From assembly GCA_021852275.1 (NCBI GenBank), contig JAJZNX010000012.1, positions 1-34,984 on the forward strand: a DNA stretch of 34,984 bases, given 5' to 3'. The position numbers and the translations under genes are program-made. The DNA comes from Planctomycetota bacterium (GTDB lineage: Bacteria; Planctomycetota; Phycisphaerae; WQYP01). This document shows positions 1 to 9,023 of the stretch, in pieces. How positions within the stretch are numbered: position 1 is the first letter of the stretch; each line of letters opens with the position of its first letter. Below the pieces are notes generated by a model, which saw only the letters and a list, made by a program, of their open reading frames with translations, was not told the DNA's origin and made no database searches.

Positions 1-2415
1 GATAATGATATCGCGGACCATCGGATCATTTATCACGGTGGCCACGAGTATATCATTTGTAACAATGGTGCTCCATGGGCAGTGGTGGTACTGGAGAAGA
101 AGGGCGATATCTTCGTTCCGGTGGCCGCGGTTGGCAATCTGGACGTTTGGAATTGCTCGCACGGCAATGATATTGTCTGGTGGGATAGCGACTTGGGCTA
201 TCATACTATCCCCAATTACCTGCCCGATTGTTTCAAGGGTCGACAGGGAGACAATTTTGCCTGGACGGATAAGAACGGTGACGGCCGCGTGGAGCCTGGC
301 GAAATGTCGTGGCAAAAGACGGCAGGTCGGAGTCGGCCAAGAGCGGGGCAGATGCCGGAGTTGAATTGCGGATGGGGTGCTGGGATTGCCCCCGATGGAA
401 ATTTATTTTTCATAGCCAGTGGCGGGATCTACAGTGTACCGTTGATCCACTGGACCAAAAGTGGAGCTCCGGTCTACAACCTTAAGGCTGCGCACCGTAT
501 CATCCGCGAACAGCACTCCGTGAGCGGCCTGTACGTGAACAGCCAGAACCGGTTGTTTGTGGCCATGAGTTATGAGTGGAATCGCGGCGAGAAAAACGCC
601 CTCTCGTGCTACACCACAGACGGGCGGCTGCTTTGGAATGTGGCGATGACACCTCCGTGTACGTCCAACCGCACACCGGCTTTTCGCGCCGATGACGTTA
701 ATGCCAGCAGCACTATCGGTGAATTCGATTTCCCGGGTGCGGGCCATCTGGGCCATGTCATCGGTACTTGGAGCTGGCACGGCAACGAGCGTCCGTATCT
801 GCTCACATCGGATGGCATGTACATCGGCACACCCTTACCCGATAAGACCATGGTTGGTCCCGCCGCAGTTTGGGGTGAATCGTACATGTACTATTTCCAG
901 GCACCGGATGGCGCGCCATACCTGGTCGATGGCGGTGCCGATGGTGACCACATTTTGCAAATTCATGGCTTGCAGCAAGCCCGGGAATTCTCGCAGCCTC
1001 TGGTCATTACCTCTACAGAAGCGATGGCGGCTAAGAACGCTGTCAATCAACCAGCGGCTGCGCCACATCCGCCTGAACCGGTGATCCGTGTGGCTTGGCC
1101 CCGGCATGTTCCGCTGATGAATGGTACCCTTGCCGGTTGGAACATGAACGCCGGCGTAAGCTTGAATGGCGGCCACGGCCGCACGGCGCAGGTTGCCCTG
1201 GCCCGGGATGCCAAATATCTGTACTTGGCGTACAAGGTTCATGAGCCCACGCCGCCGTTGACCAACAAGGGCGGCGACTGGCAGGACTTGTTTATCACCG
1301 GCGACTGCTGCGATCTGATGTTGGGAACCAATCCCAAGGCCAACCCACATCGTAGGCATGCTGCGATGGGCGATATCCGGCTGCTCTTGAGTGAATTTCA
1401 AGGCAAGCCGATCGCGGTGCTCTATCGACCGGTAACAACCCATCCGAAACACCCAGTAACGTTGCTGGCGGCTACCATTGACCGTATCACGCGGTTGACC
1501 GATGCGAAAGTGGCTTTCCACCGTTACAAGGGGTATTACACACTCACCGCGCGTGTGCCGCTGGCGGATCTGGGGCTCTCGTGGAACCACGGTAAGACGC
1601 TGCGTGGGGATGTGGGTGTAATTTATGCCGACCAAACCGGCCGCAACCGCATTCTGCGCCTTTATTATTACAACCATCACACCAAGATCATTTCGGATCT
1701 GACCACGGAGGCCACGCTGCAGCCGCAGTACTGGGGGACAGTGCTCATGCCGGCCGGACCCAACTTGCTCAAAAATGGCAGTTTCGATAAGACTGGCTTT
1801 AAGACAGATCCTCACAATGGCTGGAAAGTAGTGGCCCAGAGCAACGGTGGGCACGCCACGATTGTATCACGATATCCGCATAGCGGCCGGTACTGTCTGC
1901 TGTTGAAACTCAGTCATCCAGTGGTTTATGCTCCCGCAGAGTTTTACCGGAAAAATTACGGAAAGTTTGAGGCCAGCGGCAATGGCGGTAAGGGCAGTGC
2001 ATGGGTGTCAGTACAGCAGATGGTGTCGGTGCGGGCCGGTGGGCGGTATTACATTCGCATGTTTTATCGGGCTCGGGGTTTGCGTCCGGAACTCCAAGGT
2101 CCAGGACCAAACCGCGGCTATGCATTTTTTGAGCCTTCCTTAACCTGGTTGACCCGCAACAACCGCTATATTTCCGGTTTGGGAATCAACAGTTATCTGC
2201 AATACCCAATCAACAATGGGGCAATCTGGCACCAGCTTACTTCGCAAACTGCCTCTTGGCACGTGCAAAGCTGGTACGTGGCTCCGCCCGGAGCCGCCGA
2301 GGCCGTCATCGCCTTGCAGATGCGGATTACGCGGGCCAGAGTTACCCCCTACGTGTATATTGATGATGTGGAATTTACCCGCGTACATTCGCGGCAGTCC
2401 CAGGCCGGTGGATAA
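1..2415 (+). CDS. Large multidomain carbohydrate-related protein, 5' end cut by window edge
   Basis: The frame is open from base 1, so the true start and any signal peptide lie outside the window; a GTG at 82 is only an internal candidate. Seen: an EF-hand/dockerin-like calcium loop (DKNGDGRVEPGE, near base 270), then propeller-like stretches with repeated G-A-D-G-D and W-S-W-H-G-N-E segments up to about base 1000. Bases 1100-1740 resemble a CBM9/DOMON-like sugar-binding sandwich (DAKYLYLAYKVHEP, then GDWQDLF). The final part, starting LLKNGSFDKTG near 1765, looks like a CBM4/9-type jelly roll ending IDDVEF. An exported protein that binds or degrades polysaccharide is the inference; no catalytic site was recognised. 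It stops 34 bases before the GH2 gene and probably shares its transcript. Confidence 0.75.
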   Translation, partial: DNDIADHRIIYHGGHEYIICNNGAPWAVVVLEKKGDIFVPVAAVGNLDVWNCSHGNDIVWWDSDLGYHTIPNYLPDCFKGRQGDNFAWTDKNGDGRVEPGEMSWQKTAGRSRPRAGQMPELNCGWGAGIAPDGNLFFIASGGIYSVPLIHWTKSGAPVYNLKAAHRIIREQHSVSGLYVNSQNRLFVAMSYEWNRGEKNALSCYTTDGRLLWNVAMTPPCTSNRTPAFRADDVNASSTIGEFDFPGAGHLGHVIGTWSWHGNERPYLLTSDGMYIGTPLPDKTMVGPAAVWGESYMYYFQAPDGAPYLVDGGADGDHILQIHGLQQAREFSQPLVITSTEAMAAKNAVNQPAAAPHPPEPVIRVAWPRHVPLMNGTLAGWNMNAGVSLNGGHGRTAQVALARDAKYLYLAYKVHEPTPPLTNKGGDWQDLFITGDCCDLMLGTNPKANPHRRHAAMGDIRLLLSEFQGKPIAVLYRPVTTHPKHPVTLLAATIDRITRLTDAKVAFHRYKGYYTLTARVPLADLGLSWNHGKTLRGDVGVIYADQTGRNRILRLYYYNHHTKIISDLTTEATLQPQYWGTVLMPAGPNLLKNGSFDKTGFKTDPHNGWKVVAQSNGGHATIVSRYPHSGRYCLLLKLSHPVVYAPAEFYRKNYGKFEASGNGGKGSAWVSVQQMVSVRAGGRYYIRMFYRARGLRPELQGPGPNRGYAFFEPSLTWLTRNNRYISGLGINSYLQYPINNGAIWHQLTSQTASWHVQSWYVAPPGAAEAVIALQMRITRARVTPYVYIDDVEFTRVHSRQSQAGG

Positions 2416-2449
2416 CGCCCTGTGTATGTTCTGAAAGGGAACGCCTGTC

Positions 2450-4354
2450 ATGTTTACTCATAACCGCCGGAGTTTGAATTTAAACGGTACGTGGAAATTC
2501 TGCCCTGATCCGATGCAACGCTGTCGCCGGCAGAAATGGTGGAAGGGCGAACCTGATCCCAACAATATATTTCCGAGTTGGCAGCCGGAAGGCCTCTGGG
2601 ATATTCAGGTGCCCGGTACCTGGAAGACTCAGTTTGAGCAACTCCGCTGGTACGACGGGCACGCCGTATATATGAAGGATTTTACCTTACCGCCGGTGCC
2701 GCTGGAGCACGAAGTCTTCCTTTGCTTTGACGGTGTTGTATACAGCAGCGAGGTGTTTCTTAACGGTCAGCTATTGGTTCAGCATGATTGGGGATACTCA
2801 CCATTTCAGGTGCGAATTACGGATTTTCTGGCCCGGCATAACCGACTGTTTGTGCTGGTGGATAACAGCCTGAAGGTCGATCGCGTTCCGGGTGAGATAT
2901 TTGACTGGAATAATGATGGGGGCATCATCAATCCAGTTCAAGTGATCATCCTGCCACCGGTTTATATCCGAAACTTTCGCACCACCACGCGGCTGGCGGA
3001 TGATCAGGCTCATATCTCGGTGGATATCGAGCTCGAATCCCGTAACCAGACGGCACAGGAGGAGGTCGTGGTGCGGCTGCCAGAACTGGGGCTGGCGGGA
3101 CGAACTGTCGTGAAATCCAGCACTACCAGCGAGGTTACGTTTACCATCCCCCGCTCGAAGATTACGCTCTGGTCGCCGGAAACGCCCAGGCTGTATCGGA
3201 CGGAGCTGGTCACACGACACGAGACCATTGCCGATGACATTGGCTATCGCGAAATCAAAACCCGTGATGGTGAAATTATCCTGAATGGCGAGCCTGTCAG
3301 ACTTTACGGCGTATGCACCCATGCGGAATTTCCCGCTACCGGGCGTACCGCAACATCCACGGGTGTAGCAACAGTCATCCAACAGGCACGTGATCTGGGC
3401 GTGAATTTTCTCCGCTGTGCGCATTATCCATATCCAGAGATCTGGGGGCGGGCTTTGGATCGCGCCGGAATTTTGTGGTGGCAGGAAGTGCCGGCTTACT
3501 GGCTTTTCAACATGTACGAGCCTGCACAAACACGCCTGGCCTGTGGCATGCTGGAAGAAACGATTCGCCGTGACGGGAATCGTGCTGGTTTGATTATCTG
3601 GTCGGTTTCCAATGAATGTTGTTATCGCAATCCAGAAAATCATGCGGAAAATAATTATCCGTATTGGTTCAAGGCGGTGGAACTGGTACGCCGGCTGGAC
3701 CCATCGCGGTTGATTACCTGCGCCGAGGCTGGAAACATGGTAGCGGGCAAGCCGACCTGGCAGCCTGCAGACGGCGATGGATTTGACCGGCCGCCTCAAT
3801 CCATCCCGCAATGGCGGCCCATGCATACCGATGAGTTTTATCAGCTCTTTGATATTCTTGCGGCCAATTTGTACGTGAACCATCCGGGTGAAGCGGCCGA
3901 AGTCTACCGGCGTTTTGTAACAATTTTTGCTCGATATGGCAAGCCTTTGATGCTAAGCGAGTTCGGCCATATTTCCCTGACGCAGACGGATATTCCACCA
4001 GATCAGCTCGGTTCTCCGATTCGTCATGCCAAGATGCTGTCCGAAGCATATAAAGTATTTGCGGAACTGCCCGAAATTGTCGGCTATGCCCCGTGGCTCC
4101 TCACCGACACCCGTTCGCCCCTGCAGTGGCGTTGGTACAACCAGGGTAAAGCCATGAAGCGGCATGGTTTGATTGATGAGTACGGCCGGCGCAAGTTGGC
4201 CTTTGATGCTGTGCGCAATGGTATCGCCACCTTAAAAGCTGGACTTGCGACCAAACCAGCGGCAGGAACTGGCACGGCTGTGGCCGAACAGGTTCGCGTG
4301 GATTTTTCTGCCAGTGCGGGCGCATCCGGAAAGCACATTCGTCAATTGCAATAA
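2450..4354 (+). CDS. Glycoside hydrolase family 2 (beta-galactosidase/glucuronidase-like)
   Basis: A 634-residue retaining glycosidase. The N-terminus has the family's jelly-roll opening (LNLNGTWKF), followed by the SSEVFLNG and GYSPFQVRITDFL strands. An immunoglobulin-like domain ends with LWSPETPRLY, and the catalytic barrel begins at IGYREIKTRDGEIILNGEPV. Two catalytic glutamates are visible: the acid/base in SNE (E389) and the nucleophile in LSEFG (E504). No signal peptide is evident, so it may be cytoplasmic or exported in an unrecognised way. The ATG has AAGGGA upstream. It sits between the exported binding protein and an SGNH esterase, which suggests a degradation operon. Substrate specificity within GH2 cannot be assigned. 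At 634 residues it is shorter than LacZ, consistent with the compact beta-glucuronidase/galactosidase group. Confidence 0.92.
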   Translation: MFTHNRRSLNLNGTWKFCPDPMQRCRRQKWWKGEPDPNNIFPSWQPEGLWDIQVPGTWKTQFEQLRWYDGHAVYMKDFTLPPVPLEHEVFLCFDGVVYSSEVFLNGQLLVQHDWGYSPFQVRITDFLARHNRLFVLVDNSLKVDRVPGEIFDWNNDGGIINPVQVIILPPVYIRNFRTTTRLADDQAHISVDIELESRNQTAQEEVVVRLPELGLAGRTVVKSSTTSEVTFTIPRSKITLWSPETPRLYRTELVTRHETIADDIGYREIKTRDGEIILNGEPVRLYGVCTHAEFPATGRTATSTGVATVIQQARDLGVNFLRCAHYPYPEIWGRALDRAGILWWQEVPAYWLFNMYEPAQTRLACGMLEETIRRDGNRAGLIIWSVSNECCYRNPENHAENNYPYWFKAVELVRRLDPSRLITCAEAGNMVAGKPTWQPADGDGFDRPPQSIPQWRPMHTDEFYQLFDILAANLYVNHPGEAAEVYRRFVTIFARYGKPLMLSEFGHISLTQTDIPPDQLGSPIRHAKMLSEAYKVFAELPEIVGYAPWLLTDTRSPLQWRWYNQGKAMKRHGLIDEYGRRKLAFDAVRNGIATLKAGLATKPAAGTGTAVAEQVRVDFSASAGASGKHIRQLQ

Positions 4355-4385
4355 CCATGGCTGAACGATAGTTTAATCCATGGTT
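4353..4385. repeat. Perfect 8-bp inverted repeat between GH2 and SGNH genes
   Basis: The arms AACCATGG (4353-4360) and CCATGGTT (4378-4385) are exact reverse complements separated by 17 bases. The structure begins at the GH2 stop codon and ends just before the preferred SGNH start. There is no T-tract, so it is not a typical terminator. It may be an mRNA processing or stability hairpin, or chance. Confidence 0.45.
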
Positions 4386-4406
4386 CTTAAGTTGAATTCT
4401 GGAGTC

Positions 4407-5657
4407 ATGATGATGACCAATTCTCTGCGACCACATAAGAAAGCGACGCGGCAACGTAAGTCGCGGCCGTTGGCCACTGCCGCCTCTTTTTTTGACTTTC
4501 ACCGGCGAGCCGACAGCGGTGAGAGATTGACCATGGCTTTCATGGGCGGTTCGCTTACCTGGGGTGCCGGTGCCAGTGATCCGCAACGAACTTCCTATCG
4601 AGCCTTGATCGCCCGGCGGTTGGAACAGACTTATCCCAGGGCCCACTTTTCGTTTGTGGATGCGGCCATCGGCGGCAGCGGGGCCCAACTCGGCAGTTTC
4701 CGGCTGGAGCGTGATGTTCTGGCGTTTGCGCCGGACCTGCTGTTTCTGGATTTCACGCTCAATGATGGCACGTATCAAACTTCACCGGACACTCTTTCCG
4801 CCTATGAATCCATTGTGCGCCGGGCTATTATGCTGGCCGGTTGTCCGGTGGTACAGATGTTTCTTGCTTCGCGGTTTGATGTGGAAAAGGGAGATACGGA
4901 TAAAATGCTTCGTCGAAAAGCCCATCTCAAAATATCGCGGGCGTATCACACCGGCATTGGCGATGCCATTGTTCTGATGCAGCGCCGCTACCGGAAGAAA
5001 AAGGGCGGGTTAAATCTGGATGCGTTGTGGCCCCCGGACCGGTTTGATACCACCCACCCGGGTGATGCCGGTTATGTATGCTATGCCGATGCCGCGTGGG
5101 AAGGCTTGCAAAAGGCGGTGCAGCAGCGGGTGGTATGCCGGCCACCGGCAAAGCAGGTGTTTGGAGACACGTACAACAACCTGAATCGGATACCTATCGC
5201 ATCGCTGAGACCTTTGCCGGCGGGCTGGCACGCCGCCAGTCCCAAAATGGCAGCTTTGGCCTTTGATTTTCTCATGTCCCGCTGGCTCGATTCCCTGTGG
5301 GTCGGCGCGAATTTTATTGAATTGGACCGGGTGAAAACGCAGCCAGTCACGCCAGCAGAACCCCTGCGACTGAATTTTCATGGCTCGACCGTATTATTGT
5401 TTGGGGAGTCGACGCCGCGGTCGGGTAAGTATCGCGTGGTGCTGGATGGCGGTGCCGGGCGTGAATTTGATGCCGGTAAAATGGGGCGTGGCGGCGGCAA
5501 TGGGCACCTGTGGGAAGTCATCGCCGAGGGACTTCCGGCGGGTCATCATACGCTGGAAATTCAACCGATTTATGAATCGTCGCAGGTGCCGGCGGAACTG
5601 CGGCTGGAAAGTATATGTGTTGCCGGCGGCGAAGCGCGTGTCTGGCGACGGGAATAA
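4407..5657 (+). CDS. SGNH/GDSL-family hydrolase (probable carbohydrate esterase)
   Basis: The SGNH blocks are all recognisable: block I GGSLTWGAG with the serine nucleophile, block II AIGGSGAQLG, block III DFTLND with the oxyanion asparagine, and block V DTTHPGDAGY with the Asp-x-x-His pair. The C-terminal 150 residues form an additional beta-rich region, perhaps a carbohydrate-binding sandwich. Family members commonly remove acetyl groups from polysaccharides such as xylan or pectin, so deacetylation of the polymer attacked by the neighbouring GH2 is a reasonable inference. Three consecutive ATGs lie at 4407, 4410 and 4413. GGAG at 4401-4404 best fits 4410 or 4413, so the upstream in-frame ATG at 4380 is unlikely. 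No clear signal peptide was found. Confidence 0.85.
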   Translation: MMMTNSLRPHKKATRQRKSRPLATAASFFDFHRRADSGERLTMAFMGGSLTWGAGASDPQRTSYRALIARRLEQTYPRAHFSFVDAAIGGSGAQLGSFRLERDVLAFAPDLLFLDFTLNDGTYQTSPDTLSAYESIVRRAIMLAGCPVVQMFLASRFDVEKGDTDKMLRRKAHLKISRAYHTGIGDAIVLMQRRYRKKKGGLNLDALWPPDRFDTTHPGDAGYVCYADAAWEGLQKAVQQRVVCRPPAKQVFGDTYNNLNRIPIASLRPLPAGWHAASPKMAALAFDFLMSRWLDSLWVGANFIELDRVKTQPVTPAEPLRLNFHGSTVLLFGESTPRSGKYRVVLDGGAGREFDAGKMGRGGGNGHLWEVIAEGLPAGHHTLEIQPIYESSQVPAELRLESICVAGGEARVWRRE

Positions 5658-5682
5658 ATGAATTTGTTAACAAGGAAAGCAT

Positions 5683-7749
5683 ATGGGTATAGAAACTTGG
5701 AAAGATAGGCGGGATCTATGGCTGCGAACGGTTCGTGAGCATGCTCATCAGGTATTGAACCCTGACGGTTCCGGCAAAATTCCGCAATTTAATCCTCCAT
5801 ATCGGGAACCGATCTGGATTCTTCCGGCCTTGTATACCGGTGCCCGTGAGCATATTGATCTGGCGAACAAGATTGTGGCTCGCTACAACGATGCGCCGGG
5901 GGCGGGTCGTCTACATGAGTCGGGGGTCCATAGCGGCCGGGATTTTAACATTTTCCAATCCAATCATCTGGCTAATATGCTCCACCGTTATGGTCATCTG
6001 GCGACGCCGGCGGCACGTGCGGTGATGGAATGGCACACCCGCCAGGTATTTCGCACGGTCCGCGGGGCGAGGCAGAGCGATTTTAAGTTTCACGGTGCCA
6101 ATGACAACATGCCCATGCTGGCTACCGTCGGCCATATTCTGGGCGGCGAAGCTCTCAATGACCGGGCTGCCATTGAGCATGGCGTGTGGATGCTCAATCA
6201 ATTTCGGCGATTGCTTTCACGTTCCGCCTGGGCATCTGAATTCAACAGCTCCACGTACTCAGCCGTTACGCTTTCCGGTGCCGCCAAAATCGCCACCGGT
6301 TCGCATGATCCGGAAATCCGCAAGCTGGCCATGGATATAGAACATCGACTGTGGGCGGAGGTGATTCTGCATTTTCATCCAGCAACACGGCAGCAGGCCG
6401 GACCACAGTCGCGGGCTTACTGCATTGATATGGCCGGCCACACTCATTCCCTGCAAATGCTGTTGTGGCTGGTGTTTGGCCCGGCGGTAAGCGGACACGA
6501 TCCTATCAAGAGCTACTTCTCGCCCGATGGCACCGAGGTTATTCATTTTGAAGGCAATTATTTTCAGAGCATTGCCGAATATTGCGAATTCATCGAGCCT
6601 GATTTCCACGTTCCCGATGAACTCGCGGCGCTGATGACCGGTCGAACCTATCCAGCGATCTTGCAGGGCCGCTCTGAAGCGATGGGACGTTTTGATGAGC
6701 AGGCGGCGCAGTACCAGACCACCACGTATATGGAAGAGGCATTTTCCATGGGCAGTGTGAATACTCCCATGGGTGGCGGCGAGCAGACCATGAGCGCTTA
6801 TCTTACTTACAAGCGCCGGCCCAAGGTGGTATCTTTCCGTGATGGGGGCACCGCTTTTGTCCGCTACCTTGCGGGCAATGAGGAATATGGTGCCTCTGAA
6901 AAATCTGTGGATGGTGCGTATGCCAACGAAAGATTTGTTCCCAACCTGGGGTGGTTGTACACATTGCAGGAAAAGAATACCGTTCTGGTGCTCAGTACGC
7001 CCAATCTTAAAAAACTTTCTGATGTTCCAACGGAATTCCTGCGGTTATCGCTGATTTTTCCGGCGCATTTCGGATCTATTACCCGCAGTATTATCGGTAC
7101 TCAACCTTCCGTTCAAGGAGCGTTTGGGCAGAGCGAAGCTTTGGATTGTGCTTCGGTGGAAGTTGGTGAAGTATACATTCATGTGCAACCTCTGTTGCCG
7201 ACCTTGCTGCCACGGCTTGCTGCGGTTCGGTTTTCCCAATGCAACAAATACGAAATGCTGGAACTTATCAACTATCAAGGGCCTTCCAGACCATTTACTC
7301 GGCAAGAACTGGCGCGCATGGTTAATGGATGCGTCATGACCGTAGCCGATCGCAAGGCCGAATCGTCGCTGGAAGACTTTCACCGGCGACTTTCGCAATG
7401 CGCCGTGACGGATTACATCAGTGCAAGGCATCGGTACTTTCTTTACCAACGGCAGGATGTGGAAATGGAGGTTGTCCTGACCATGGATCCATTCGGCGTG
7501 CAGACCGAGGCGATCAATGGTCGCCATCGTCCGATGCCGATCTTTGAATCTAATCAAATTGATGTGAGGAGTCTGCCATTTATGGCCGGACCTGTGGCAC
7601 GGAATAAACCGCATTTTCCCTGGGGTGATAACATGACCCAGTTGCCATGGACAAACTGGTGGTTGATAGGATCACGTGGCTTGCCCACAGAGCCGCCTTA
7701 TAGCGCTGTGAGACAGGGGGCTGATCCTATCAACGAAAAGCCGCTGTAA
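5683..7749 (+). CDS. Uncharacterised 688-residue protein, possible helical-barrel carbohydrate enzyme
   Basis: Family not recognised with confidence. The start has AAGGAAA just upstream and lies 25 bases after the SGNH stop. The N-terminal 300 residues are helix-rich with repeated aromatic and histidine-bearing segments, suggestive of an (alpha/alpha) toroid as in polysaccharide lyases and some glycosidases. Possible active-site segments are HGANDNMP (about residue 137), SEFNSSTYSA (about 186) and DMAGHTHS (about 250). The C-terminal half is beta-rich, as in the sandwich domains that follow such toroids. No signal peptide is visible. Operon context with GH2 and SGNH genes supports a carbohydrate role, but the reaction is unknown; a lyase is only one possibility. 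Confidence 0.8.
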   Translation: MGIETWKDRRDLWLRTVREHAHQVLNPDGSGKIPQFNPPYREPIWILPALYTGAREHIDLANKIVARYNDAPGAGRLHESGVHSGRDFNIFQSNHLANMLHRYGHLATPAARAVMEWHTRQVFRTVRGARQSDFKFHGANDNMPMLATVGHILGGEALNDRAAIEHGVWMLNQFRRLLSRSAWASEFNSSTYSAVTLSGAAKIATGSHDPEIRKLAMDIEHRLWAEVILHFHPATRQQAGPQSRAYCIDMAGHTHSLQMLLWLVFGPAVSGHDPIKSYFSPDGTEVIHFEGNYFQSIAEYCEFIEPDFHVPDELAALMTGRTYPAILQGRSEAMGRFDEQAAQYQTTTYMEEAFSMGSVNTPMGGGEQTMSAYLTYKRRPKVVSFRDGGTAFVRYLAGNEEYGASEKSVDGAYANERFVPNLGWLYTLQEKNTVLVLSTPNLKKLSDVPTEFLRLSLIFPAHFGSITRSIIGTQPSVQGAFGQSEALDCASVEVGEVYIHVQPLLPTLLPRLAAVRFSQCNKYEMLELINYQGPSRPFTRQELARMVNGCVMTVADRKAESSLEDFHRRLSQCAVTDYISARHRYFLYQRQDVEMEVVLTMDPFGVQTEAINGRHRPMPIFESNQIDVRSLPFMAGPVARNKPHFPWGDNMTQLPWTNWWLIGSRGLPTEPPYSAVRQGADPINEKPL

Positions 7750-7907
7750 TGCGTTCGCCCGGTGCCTCAATGCAAAGACCGTTGACGAACCGACCGGCCG
7801 CAGGTGTGGCGTGTGGGGTCGGGTGGCGGCGTTGTGTATACTCCCGCACTGAAATTCCAGACTGCATCTAGCCCGCGACGGCGATTTGGCGATATCGCTT
7901 CTGGGCT

Positions 7908-8750
7908 TCAGCGATGGTACAGAACCGGATTCAGCTTCGTTGCCACTGACTCTCCGATGACCGCACCTGGCATCCATGTGTCCCAGTCGGCCTGCTGATT
8001 TTTATTTCGTGGTTGGGCAAGGCGTATGCCATCTTCCATATAAATAATGGTCATTACGTTACGGGATCGGTCAGAAACATTGGCCGCCGCCCGGTGAAAG
8101 GTCCAGCCGTAGTGATAGCTAACCTCGCCCAGATCAAATGGCGCTTCATCCACTGGCAATCCCTTGGTGCTAAGCTGGGCGTTAATTTGCGCTTCGCTTT
8201 CATCGCTGATTTTCAGATTTCGTCCAAGGTCGAATAGATGGCTGGTGGCGCTAAACGCCAGCGGTCCAAGTTCAAGTGGCGTGGCCTGAAGCGGAACCCA
8301 CACCGTGCAGGTGTTGGCATTGCTGAGCGGCCAATAGTATTGGTCGGCGTGCCAGGGGGTAATTCCACCGCCGGGTTCCTTGTATAGGGCCTGATCGTGG
8401 TACATACGCACTCCCCTTACGCCCATCAAGTCCGCGGCAAGTTTGGCTAATTTCCGGCCAAAAGAGAATTCCTTGATCCGATCGATTTTGGTCCACAGGT
8501 TCATCACCTGCAAAAACGCCTTTTCATAGGTATTGCGCTGGCTTAGAGGTTTATGCTGCTGATTCAGGCGCAGTACTTGCGCAGTAATTTCCGCGCCATA
8601 CCAAGCCAGCGTTGGTGCTGCAAGTACATTCTTAAGTTTGATGTAGCCATGCTGGCGAAAACAGGTAATTTGGGCCTCGGTAAGGGCATAGTCACCGCCA
8701 ATGTCCGCCAGAACCTCTGGTGGAGTTTTATCAAGAGCTTTTACTTCCAT
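7908..8750 (-). CDS. Phytanoyl-CoA dioxygenase (PhyH) family Fe(II)/2-oxoglutarate oxygenase
   Basis: A 280-residue protein of the usual PhyH length. The iron-binding facial triad is visible: WHADQYYWP supplies H134 and D136, and GWTFHRAAANVSDRSR supplies the distal H219 followed by an arginine (R228 or R230) that would bind 2-oxoglutarate. An N-terminal helix with TEAQITCFRQHGYIKLKNV is typical of the family. A strong ribosome site (AAGGAG, complement of 8757-8762) sits six bases before the ATG, fixing the start. Members hydroxylate small molecules of many kinds, so the substrate is unknown. It converges with the carbohydrate operon and need not share its function. The gene upstream on the same strand is 273 bases away, so it probably has its own promoter. 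Confidence 0.9.
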   Translation of the reverse strand: MEVKALDKTPPEVLADIGGDYALTEAQITCFRQHGYIKLKNVLAAPTLAWYGAEITAQVLRLNQQHKPLSQRNTYEKAFLQVMNLWTKIDRIKEFSFGRKLAKLAADLMGVRGVRMYHDQALYKEPGGGITPWHADQYYWPLSNANTCTVWVPLQATPLELGPLAFSATSHLFDLGRNLKISDESEAQINAQLSTKGLPVDEAPFDLGEVSYHYGWTFHRAAANVSDRSRNVMTIIYMEDGIRLAQPRNKNQQADWDTWMPGAVIGESVATKLNPVLYHR

Positions 8751-8822
8751 TTGATGCTCCTTAGTTAGTAACCGGGCACAGCATTTCCGTCGGCCAAACG
8801 CGCAGTGAGTGTTATGATTTGT

Positions 8823-8835
8823 TGAGCATAGCTCA
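8823..8835. promoter_or_regulatory. Short operator-like inverted repeat upstream of PhyH gene
   Basis: TGAGC-ATA-GCTCA lies about 75 bases upstream of the PhyH start, in a 273-base gap that otherwise shows no gene. It could be a regulator site, but a 5-bp arm is easily found by chance. Confidence 0.2.
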
Positions 8836-9023
8836 TATCGTCAGGGGTTGCAAAGGAAGTATTCGTCGGGTTCAACAAGATTTGGGATGTCCTCTACAGT
8901 GGGCCGATATTGTGTGGGTGCGCTGTCCCAGAAGCAGCGAGGTGCGGCGGAAATTACCGCGTGGAACAGGGCACATGACATTGATGCTGCGCAACCATAG
9001 GTGCCGGTGGGCGTTGGTATTCT

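Noticed and set aside
835-1854. 339-codon open frame on the minus strand
   Set aside because: Antisense to the exported multidomain protein; composition looks random.
2798-3883. 361-codon open frame on the minus strand
   Set aside because: Antisense to the GH2 catalytic region, whose motifs fix the true frame.
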